64,000 nucleotides of DNA from Rhizopus arrhizus. Lineage: Eukaryota > Mucoromycota > Mucoromycetes > Mucorales > Rhizopodaceae. The stretch lies in assembly GCA_024220505.1 (NCBI GenBank), contig JAKZZE010000002.1, positions 868,001-932,000 of the forward strand. The letters are read 5' to 3'. Each line of letters starts with the position of its first letter. The first letter of the stretch is position 1. The notes beneath the pieces were generated by a model that worked only from the letters and a program-made list of their open reading frames with translations, ran no database searches and was not told where the DNA came from. Positions 45,110 through 54,150 of this stretch are shown here, one piece after another. The position numbers and the translations under genes were made by a program.

Positions 45110-45874
45110 GATTTGCCGGTTTTCGTTTTGCAAGTCCTTCTGTCATCAAATTTCTGATTTTTGACGCGGATTTTCTCGACCTTCAGAAGTCGTATCTCGA
45201 CCCGGATTTTTTAATGATCTTGTACTTGCCCGCACTCTTGCTTGGAGTAATAGGATGGAGGAAAAAAACAACGGAACTTCGAGAATCTCGCAGTTGACCA
45301 TTTTTGGTATAATAAACTCCGCTTGAAAATAACAGAATCGTGTTCTGTGACCCCAATAACCATATTAAGCATATTAAACTCCGCACGCGGAGTTTATATA
45401 TGTATATATAGTATGTGGACGGTAAATCTTTCACAGATCCCCGGCCTAAGTCCGCTTAAGCATGCCAGGTGGCAATTGATGGCAAAGGTATGATGATACG
45501 ACACTAGATCAAAAAGGGTCGATGATCTTTGGAAAAGAGTAGTTAAAGAGCCGGGTTCTTTTATTGAAAATGATATACACGCATATTATTAGCATATGCA
45601 AAGAACAACATCCGATGATATCAAGAGATGAGATGATTATATAAAGTCTAAGGTCTTAGCCACTTTTGCGGTTTTTAGAAAATATAAAATTTTATAAATT
45701 TAAAGCACGCTTATCGCTCAGTTTTAACAATGTCATGCTTAGAACATACATAAATTACAATGACTAGTATATCCTCCTTCTAGTACAGTTTCATGACTAT
45801 TGCAATTACCATGAGCAGGTAATGGTAGTTAAAAGCTGAAAAAAAGTTTTGTGCACCAGTTTTGTCCGCTACTG

Positions 45875-46231
45875 TATATCCAATAGATAGGCTACAGGTT
45901 AATTTGGATAAATCTTCATTAAGAATAAGATGCTGCGTAATTGCACGGTTAAATTATATTAAATCCAGGGACTAAATCACAGTCAATCGCAGTCAATCAT
46001 ATACGAGTATTCTATGGATAAATGCTTATGATGACAAAGATAACAATGGAGGAACACGTAACCATTATCTATTTGTCATCAGTTATATCATACTCATTAA
46101 TTATTAATCCATGACATGAAATATTATCCGTGTATGAAAAGTATAAATAGAGTATCATTTTCTTATTAAATAAAGAAATCTCTTAATCGAGTCTCGTCCT
46201 CTCTTGTTCCTTTCTATTCTTGGATAAATAA
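45875..46231 (+). repeat. Family A solo LTR, major part (inverted segment)
   Basis: It matches the A LTR from TATATCCAATAGATAGG to its 3' end, which here reads GGATAAATAA instead of GGATAAATCA. TGTAC (46232-46236) is its target duplication; the other copy, GTACA, is at 49963-49967. The missing first 61 bp of the LTR lie at 49902-49962 in opposite orientation. Confidence 0.88.
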
Positions 46232-46983
46232 TGTACGTGCAAATTCATATCTTTCCTTCATACAGTGCTTAGTCAAAAATAGGACTTTAGGCTTATGAAT
46301 TGTTGCATAACCTGATTCTTTTAAAAAACGTCTTATGGTCTCAGCACTAATATTTTCGCCATCTTCTAACAGCTTTCTAGCAGCGTCTGAAGCATTTTTG
46401 TAATTGCCAGAGTTGAAATTTCGCAAGATTCGACGACCTAGTAATGTCGAGATTACGAATGGCCTGCCTCCATTAGTTTTCAAATCTCCCAAATCATGGT
46501 TTTTTCGAATTTTTGAAATAGTTCCAGTACTGACACCAGACTTTGTTGATATTTCTTCTCCAGAAACTCCCTATTTAAGAAGTTGAACGATCCTGTTCTG
46601 CATGTCATTGCTAATTGGTCGCATGTCACTTAATTAGATTATGTTATAAAAAAAAGGCAAAAAAAGTATAGAAAGTTGTACATAAGTAAAAACTTTTACA
46701 CAAAAAATTAATAAGCCACACTTTTGTGACGTTTAGAATGATTTTTACGACATTAACTTGAGATTTTTTAAATTCCACAAAACCCTTCAAGTGTGTGTCT
46801 GTTTTTAAAATGCCATTACTCTGTGGACATTACATGGAGCTCGGAGATTAAACATTATCCAAGTACTCTGTCACAGTAGCTTTCAAATGAGGTATAGCAT
46901 GCTACCAATTGTGATACTCAATACTTAGTGACAAGCAAAAAACGAAAAAAAACAAAACACTTGAAGGGTTTTGTGGGGCACTG
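46232..46983 (-). pseudogene. Tc1-4 transposase N-terminal half and terminal repeat
   Basis: The ATG at 46624 (MRPISNDMQNRIVQLLK) is followed at once by a TAG, then GVSGEEISTKSGVS and GGRPFVISTLLGRRI to YEFART at the LTR junction. Upstream, 46770-46983 is a terminal repeat of about 213 bp that ends CAGTGCCCCACAAAACCC next to TA (46984-46985). The C-terminal half of the same gene lies on the other strand at 49963-50585. Confidence 0.82.
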
Positions 46984-48199
46984 TAGATACAATACGGAAA
47001 ATGGAACCATACGAAAGGTTCTCAACAAGCAAGAAGCCCAAGAAATGATGAATGCGTATCATCAACATCCTCTAGGTGGACACTTAGCATACAATAATAC
47101 CTTACATAAAATTGCAACTCGGTACTATTGGGACAACATGGCGAAGGATATTTTTGAATACGTCCAAACGTGTTCTAGATGTCAAGTCTTTGGGAAAAAA
47201 TCATTGAAAGAAGAACTTTATCCAGTTCCCGTTTCAATAAAACCTTTTGATAGAGTGGCATTGGACGTGAAACACGTACAAACCTCAAGATCAGGACACC
47301 GGTATATTGTCGCAGCAATTGATTACCTCACAAAATATGTTGAAGCAAGACTGTTACGATTTCAGACTTCTTCAGAGATTGCCCTTTTTCTATACGAAGA
47401 TATTATTTGCAGACATGGATGCCCAACTATTATGGTTACTGATAACGGAAAACCTTTCTTAAGTGGTTTGGTACGAAAAGTTTGCCAAGCTTATTCTATT
47501 ATTCACAAGACTACAACACCGTACAACCCACAAAGTAATGGCCTGATTGAAAGATTCAATCGAACACTTGGTCAGATTCTACAAAAACGATCAGACACTG
47601 AAAAAGAAGACTGGGATCTCTATCTACCAGCTACCTTATTTGCATATCGTTCAATTAAGCAAGCTACGACAAAACAATCGCCATTTTTCTTAATGTATGG
47701 CTATGAACCAAAAACGCCGTTTGATATAGACAATCGAGTATTTGAGAAAAGCTCTCACAAATTTGAAACAGTGTTATGGCACAGGACCACTCACCAAATT
47801 CATAATCTTAATTGGGTGTGTGAGCAATCAGCACAGGCCATTAAGCAAACTCAGGCTGCTCAAAAGAAAGCTATAGAAAACAAGATCTTAGATGAACGAA
47901 AAGAACTGAAGCCCCCATTCAGACTCGGTGATATGGTTCTCCTGTACAAAGACTACATGTCTACATCTTGGTCTGGAAAGTTACAAGACAAATGGGAAGG
48001 CCCTTACATCATTCAAAATAATTTAGGAAAAGGAACGTATCACATTAAACATACGAATCCAAATGATACTCGAATAGGAAGAGTTCATGGGAACAGACTG
48101 AAACCGTATGTTATACCAAATACAATGTGGAACGCTGAAAACGAGAGAAATGTTTCAAGTTTGGTTTTGGACAAGGAAACGAATGAATTGTTTCAGTAA
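46984..48199 (+). pseudogene. Gypsy integrase, 5' truncated
   Basis: The open frame begins within the Tc1-4 terminal repeat; the true element part starts at RYNTENGTIRKV. It has the HHCC domain (HQHPLGGHLAYN, CSRCQ), the DDE core (LDVKHVQTS, VTDNGKPF and SNGLIERFNRT) and a GPY/F-like end (KWEGPYIIQNNLGKGTYHI). It stops at 48199. Reverse transcriptase and Gag are absent. A 46-base A run (48202-48247) follows. Confidence 0.85.
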
Positions 48200-48201
48200 A
48201 G

Positions 48202-48248
<47 letters not shown>

Positions 48249-48272
48249 GAAACAGTTTTTCAACAATATATA

Positions 48273-49901
48273 CAGTAGCGGACAAAACTGGTGCACAAAA
48301 CTTTTTTTCAGCTTTTAACTACCATTACCTGCTCATGGTAATTGCAATAGTCATGAAACTGTACTAGAAGGAGGATATACTAGTCATTGTAATTTATGTA
48401 TGTTCTAAGCATGACATTGTTAAAACTGAGCGATAAGCGTGCTTTAAATTTATAAAATTTATATTTTCTAAAAACCGCAAAAGTGGCTAAGACCTTAGAC
48501 TTTATATAATCATCTCATCTCTTGATATCATCGGATGTTGTTCTTTGCATATGCTAATAATATGCGTGTATATCATTTTCAATAAAAGAACCCGGCTCTT
48601 TAACTACTCTTTTCCAAAGATCATCGACCCTTTTTGATCTAGTGTCGTATCATCATACCTTTGCCATCAATTGCCACCTGGCATGCTTAAGCGGACTTAG
48701 GCCGGGATTAGTGGCGGCTAAACTTGTAGCACAGAAGCGCTGTTATCAAATATTGAGTTTGTGACATGCGTCGACTTGTGCCTTGTGTCATTGTCATACT
48801 GAAACGAGAGATTACGACGTTTTAGACCACTATACGCTAGGCTTTTGTGGTATGAAGTAAGCGAAATATATGTGTATATTTATGAGTTCATTATACCATC
48901 ATATACTTGACACACATATTCCGGTCCTCAATATCTAATACAGCCTTAAAACATAACAGAGCAGCCAGCATGCTTCATTGTTTGATCACCGTGAAAAAAT
49001 CGCTCAGGTTGCTCGACTTGCTTTCAATATTAGTGTATACTATCTGCATCCATAATGTTCATATTTGTTTCATTGCTAAAGATAGCAGACTTCCAGCCCT
49101 CTATTGTATACAATGGCTTGTCGTGATACCACATTCATCGCTTTTTCCGGCTAATACAGCTGATGAAATTCTTCGATTCCTTACTTCCAGACTCAAAATC
49201 TAGCTTCCTACAGTGCCTTCAGACTGACAATTTGCTAATACTGTAACTTAAGGTCCTCAAAATGTGCTGAGCATCGGGAACTGTGTGTAACGGACCTTGT
49301 CCAAGCTTTAGGTTGGTGATTGAGCTAGTAACTTTTCAGACTAAAAGCGGGAGACCTTCATGATCACAAGACATTAAGTTTCTTTCTTCCCTCTTTCTCC
49401 TGTTGATTGTCCATTTAGAGATTCTTGTTATTCTAGAAATATCTGTTGTCGTACGAACTAAGTGTATTCGAGATCTCAGAGTTTCGTTTTTACAGTTGCT
49501 TATTTTCTTAAATATATAAGGCTAGTACTTTGTTATAGTGAATAGGGTAAAAACAAAAGGGGGGATTCAATGGGAAATACAAAATAACTACGGTTTTATA
49601 TATTTTTTAAGAGCTACTAAAATTCACTAATATGCGGTGAAATCTGAAAGCAAACGGGAGAGATATGGGGAAAATTGAAAGAAGGCTAGACAAGCACCAC
49701 ATTTTTGGCGAAAATTGAAATATGCAAAAAATCACTGAAAATGACCTTATGCCTGGGGGATGTCCGGTACAGTTCCGGTTTACATAACATAATGTATATT
49801 TTGGACTGTCTTTCAGATGGTATATGCCACAAAAGTCGCAGACATATGGCGGAGATAGAATGTTGATTTTAATTTTTGTGCACCAGTTTTGTCCGCTACT
49901 G
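48273..49901 (-). mobile_element. 1.63-kb non-coding TIR element, copy 3
   Basis: 1,629 bp with the 28-bp ends CAGTAGCGGACAAAACTGGT...CACAAAA and TA on both sides. It is inverted relative to copies 1 and 2 and nearly identical to copy 2. It has no transposase. Its right flank is the first 61 bp of a family A LTR in reverse, and its left flank is integrase 3' sequence. Confidence 0.9.
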
Positions 49902-49962
49902 TATTTTACATGTAGCTTATTAATACTGTTTTCATATCGACTTATGAATGATGGATACATCA
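49902..49962 (-). repeat. Family A solo LTR, 61-bp end piece
   Basis: Reads TATTTTACATGTAGC to GATACATCA, the reverse complement of the first 61 bp of the A LTR. It is followed by target duplication GTACA (49963-49967). It is the other part of the LTR at 45875-46231. Confidence 0.85.
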
Positions 49963-50813
49963 GTACACATCTATCATGGACCATCGATGACTGGAAAAAA
50001 GCCATTTTCAGCGACGAAACGAAAGTGAATAGAATTGGTTCAGATGGTTTACAATGGACTTGGACAAATGGTGACGAGTTAAAAGACTTTCACGTTCAGC
50101 ATATGATCAAGCATGGAGGAGGTTCATTGATGCTGTGGGGCTTTTTAACATGGTATGGTGTTGGATACCTATCGAATATCAAGGGAAGCATTAATTCTGA
50201 CGTTTATATTGGTATTTTGGAGGATGAATTAATGAAAACGATTGATTGGTATGACCTTCAAAAAGAAGATATTATATTTCAGCAAGACAATGCTAGTATC
50301 CATACTGCCAAAAAAGTCTCTGAATGGCTGGAAAACAATAATATTACTGTATTAAGATCGCCTCCTCACTCTCCTGACTTAAATGCTATTGAGAACCTAT
50401 GGTCAATCGTAAAACGTCGTTTATTCCAATATGAAAAGCAGCCTGACGGAATGCTCGAATTATGGTCAAGAGTAGAGAATGTTTGGGAGTAAATTACCCA
50501 GAATGAGTGTCAAAAACTCATAGAAAGTATGCCTAAACGCATTAAAGCAGCTTACAATGCAAAAGGAGGACATACTAAATATTAATTGTTATGAAATAAA
50601 AATTCCACAAAACCCTTCAAGTGTGTGTCTGTTTTTGAAATGCCGTTGCTCCGCTGTCATTACATGTAAATCGGAGATTAAACATTATCCAAGTACTCTG
50701 TCACCGTAGCTTTCAAATGAGGTATAGCATGCTACCAATTGTAGTACCTAATACTTGGTGACAAGCAAAAAACGAAAAAAAACAAAACACTTGAAGGGTT
50801 TTGTGGGGCACTG
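49963..50813 (+). pseudogene. Tc1-4 transposase C-terminal half and terminal repeat
   Basis: It continues the transposase at THLSWTIDDWKKAIF, with catalytic residues FSDETKVN, FQQDNASIHTAK and NAIENLW at DD34E spacing. A TAA after ENVWE interrupts it, then NECQKLIESMPKRIK to GGHTKY (50585). The terminal repeat of about 213 bp ends at 50813 next to TA. Two usually invariant positions are changed (RSPPHSPDLNAIE). Confidence 0.85.
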
Positions 50814-50815
50814 TA

Positions 50816-50889
50816 TGCAAATAGCAATAGCACCAATGACAGTGAAAGACAAAATTACATAACATTGGGACACTTTTGGGAGTCACTGT
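50816..50889 (-). repeat. Terminal fragment of another Tc1 element
   Basis: The reverse strand begins CAGTGACTCCCAAAAGTGTC next to TA at 50890-50891, the look of a Tc1/mariner end. Only about 70 bp remain before Tc1-4. Confidence 0.5.
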
Positions 50890-52523
50890 ATGTAAGATCA
50901 ATACGATGTTTCTTGATAAAATAATATAAAAAGTAAAGTAAAATAAGAGATCAGGAACTTTTATAAGTAAGTTAGCCTGCTTTATTGAGTTAAGTATATA
51001 TAAAAATATAAAAGAACTTGACTAATTTTTCTTCCTTGACTGAATGGTTGGGGATATATATTGTAATAAATTTTTACTAGTTCGCTTGAGTGTGTTGAGT
51101 TGAGGTTTAAATAAACAGATTTAAGTTGTAATTGGTATAATAATTGCTTTTATATGAGTTGGATTGGCTTGATTCGCTTGTTATAGTGACCACCAGATCT
51201 TATAAAGTAGATCAAACTGTTTTAGTTAAGGTAGAATAAAAATAAAAAGATAAAGTAAAATAAAAAAAGGGGATTTACAATGAAGTATAATAGCTTCAAG
51301 GGACTTCTTGTTCTTGATGTTAAATAAAATAAGAGATATTTTGCCTCTTTAAAAGAATATTTATTTGATAAAAAGAAAAAGTAAAAGTAATGTAACTTGT
51401 TAGTACTTGGGATTTGGATTGTGTTAAAGTGTTGTAGATTTGTTTAATTTGAAGTTTGAAGCCTTGAATGACTTGAGTTTGATTAACTTGATTGAACGTT
51501 TAACAGTTCTTTTGATATAGTAATTTGGTTTTAAGTAGTGACCACCAGATCTTTATAGATCAATAAGGTTAAGACTAAGATTGTTTTATAAAAGAAAAAA
51601 AATAAAAGGGATCTTTCTTGATTCGTGATAATTCAGGTATCAGATCAGAAAGAATAAGTAAAATAAAAAGAAAAGAAAAGGTAATTGTGACCCAATAAGA
51701 AAAGATTGCTTTTTAAGCGCAAGAAAATATGATATATTGAATGTCTGTTATTTTGTTCAAAATATTCATCTTATTTATATAAAAAATATGGGGTGTCTTT
51801 TGTCTCTTGTCCTGAACTGTAAATTAAAGTTCATGTTCTTCATCCAAACTGTAATTGTACATGTTTGTATCGGGGACTAAATCATTGTTCGTGTTACAAT
51901 ATAATAATAATATTTTTTTTGACTTTTTTCACTTTTGCTTCGTGTAACCTCTTTGTAGTAGTTCCGACTACAAGCGGCGTCTTAACAAGTAGTCCAAATT
52001 AGGAACATGAACTTTAATTGGTATCTTAACAGTACGAATCATAGTCTACTACGCATTTGAATAGTAGTATAAATAACCTGTATTTTTCATCTAATAAAAA
52101 GCTATTCTTTATTCTAAATATTATTATATCTCAGACATTACACTCTTTACTGCCTACTTTGGTCACAACAGTGTTACAACACTATTCGTGTGTCGTGTTT
52201 GATCACGAATAGTCTTTTTATAGTAATTAACAAAGGTACCGAGAACTTATTAAGTAGTAAAAGATTGATTGATTTTATTTAATAAAGATAATGTCTATTT
52301 ATACTATTTTACATTTGCTGCGGTGGTGATGTTGTTATATATTGTTATAATGTTAATATTGAAAGTACTGCGACATTGCTGCGACTATGCTGCGACTATA
52401 CTGCGGATGACAACTGTAGGTAGAAGTATCAAAAAAGGAATATTTGTAACACTATCCAAAATGAGAATAAAATATACGACACGTGATCAAGCACGACAAA
52501 GCGAATACCAAAAAAATTGACAA
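50890..52523. repeat. AT-rich region with LTR-like repeats related to family D
   Basis: No gene is supported. The motif GTGACCACCAGATCTT occurs at about 51186 and 51538 with the companion TTACAATGAAGTATAA...CTTCAAGGGACTT at 51285-51306, as in LTR D. A stretch around 51890-52180 has LTR-like signals (TATAAATAACC, AATAAAAAG) but no clear ends. TGTTACAACACTATTCGTGTG near 52180 and an A-rich stretch complete the region up to the tRNA gene. Confidence 0.5.
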
Positions 52524-52594
52524 TGCCGTGAGCAGGAATCGAACCTGCGTCGAAGCGGCCACAACGCTACGTACTGCCACTATACTATCACGGC
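52524..52594 (-). tRNA. tRNA-His (GUG)
   Basis: A 71-nt cloverleaf on the minus strand. The acceptor is GCCGTGA with TCACGGC plus discriminator A. The D arm contains the A box TAGTATAGTGGCAGT. The anticodon stem-loop GCGTTGTGGCCGC has GTG in the loop, and the T arm GCAGGTTCGATTCCTGC is perfectly paired (B box). No intron. The extra 5' G of tRNA-His is added after transcription. Its promoter side faces gypsy element G2, which begins 11 bp upstream. Confidence 0.95.
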
Positions 52595-52605
52595 AGGTGT
52601 GGGTG

Positions 52606-53107
52606 TGAGAAATGGTATAGTAGGTGGAGTGCGCCTTTGCGTAGATGCTGCCGACGTCATCAAAAAGCTGAGTAGAAGAGGTGTGCTTAAAGGTGTGCTG
52701 AATTGAGAAGAGAATTTTCAACTTTTTTAAAATCTTAATTTTGATTCTAAAACTTTATTTTTCATAAAACAAAACCTTAATTCCATTTTTGGGTTATTGT
52801 AACAAACAAATACTTATTGTCTCGATCCTTTGTGTTCACGTTCAATTAAATTTATATATAATCTTTATTGTATATTTTAACTGAACAATCCCTAAATACT
52901 ACGTTTATTCTATTACGACTCGTGAAGAATCTGTTGACTTAATCTGAAGGAAGAGATTATTTTTGACGAATATACTACAATAATATACTCAGAAGGAATT
53001 GGTGGAATTATTGCTATATTCAAATCAATCACTACGTGTAGCAGTAGAGCAACAAATATATATATCGAAACCAGTAATATTATAACACCCAAGTACCAAT
53101 TGTCTCA
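52606..53107 (+). repeat. 5' LTR of G2
   Basis: 502 bp. It is identical by eye to 58663-59164. It contains the start site facing away from tRNA-His. Confidence 0.92.
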
Positions 53108-53215
53108 GTTTGGTGGAGAAGCTGGGCGTGCACATAAATAAATCATTCAATTCGTACTATAAAAAAAAAAATCAAGAGAATATCAAGGGGCATCCATCCG
53201 TTTAAAAAAAAAGAT

Positions 53216-54085
53216 ATGGTTAAAGAAATTACAAGCGAAAACGGTGATATGTTCAATAACTTCACCACAATCAAGTCCTTTATGGCTAGACCTGAGCCAT
53301 TCTACGGTGTGAAAGGAGAAAACCCTGGTTCTTGGCTGCGGTCAATTGATAGGATAAGGAAGGGGACAAAGGCCAGTGATCTGGATATTTTGCTGATTGT
53401 GGGAACCTTATTAAAAGGAAATGCGGGAATCTGGTGGGATTCCATCGAAGACTATGTTACAACTTGGGGTGAATTCAAGACCAAGTTCTTGGGAAATTAT
53501 ATAAATGAAGAAACGAAAATGCAGTGGAGGAAGGAGCTAAAGAACAAAAAACAATGCGAAAATGAGTCAATTGACGAATTGGTGACGTATCAGTTAGATA
53601 TGTTTCAAAGACTTGGCTGGGCAGATGAAGGCGATAAAATTGAAGTTTTTATCTCTGCTTTGAAAGAAGAATACGCCTACGAGGTGGAAAGAGCTCGTCC
53701 TTTGACTTGGGAAGCGGCTGTAAAAGATGCCAAACAATTAGAATCCTTGAGTTTAAAGTATAATGGTATTAAAAATAAAAAAGAAAATATTGTACACACT
53801 AAGGATTTTGGAAGTGAATCAATGAGCAGTATTCCTGTTAATCAAAGCAGTAATGCTAGTCAGGATGCTGTCTCTTCACTGTCATCTGAAGTGAAAAGTC
53901 TAACCCAACAGCTGAATGCATTGAAGATTTATGCCACTCCAAATCGAAATATGAACGGGCAAGCAAATTTTACTTGTTATAGTTGTGGCCAAGTTGGTCA
54001 TAAGTCGTTTCACTGCCCCAATCGTGGTATAGAAAATAATAATAATGTATCGAGTTTGGGAAAAGACTCGAGACAGCAGTACTAG
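53216..54085 (+). CDS. G2 Gag
   Basis: 289 aa from MVKEITSENGDMF. The retrotransposon-Gag fold is suggested by WLRSIDRIRKG, GIWWDSIEDYVTTWGEFKTK and WRKELKNKKQCENESIDELV. A canonical CCHC zinc knuckle CYSCGQVGHKSFHC lies near residue 258. It forms the particle shell and binds the RNA. The frame ends QQY-stop at 54085. The Pol sense in another frame is open across this stop, so a frameshift may join them. Confidence 0.88.
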   Translation: MVKEITSENGDMFNNFTTIKSFMARPEPFYGVKGENPGSWLRSIDRIRKGTKASDLDILLIVGTLLKGNAGIWWDSIEDYVTTWGEFKTKFLGNYINEETKMQWRKELKNKKQCENESIDELVTYQLDMFQRLGWADEGDKIEVFISALKEEYAYEVERARPLTWEAAVKDAKQLESLSLKYNGIKNKKENIVHTKDFGSESMSSIPVNQSSNASQDAVSSLSSEVKSLTQQLNALKIYATPNRNMNGQANFTCYSCGQVGHKSFHCPNRGIENNNNVSSLGKDSRQQY

Positions 54086-54150
54086 AGGAGTCTGCTGTCG
54101 AAGAGAATAATCAAAGCTCCTCTACAGGTAAAATTATAAAAAAAGAAAAT

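Larger units (their letters stand above)
43229..45439 (-). mobile_element. Merlin (IS1016-like) DNA transposon
   Basis: A 2,211-bp insertion with 9-bp target duplication CCCGGCCTA (43220-43228 and 45440-45448). The imperfect terminal inverted repeats share TGAAAGATTTACCGTCCACA. A target duplication of 8-9 bp and an ISXO2-type transposase are the hallmarks of the Merlin superfamily. A tRNA-like relic lies inside at 45036-45109. Confidence 0.85.
42025..45874 (+). mobile_element. 1.63-kb non-coding TIR element, copy 2, split by Merlin
   Basis: It has the same 28-bp ends and TA flank as copy 1. Excluding the Merlin insertion (43229-45439) and one target duplication it is about 1.63 kb. Shared variants, such as ACATTCTATC where copy 1 has ACATTGTATC, make it closest to copy 3 (48273-49901), which lies in the opposite orientation. 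Confidence 0.88.
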
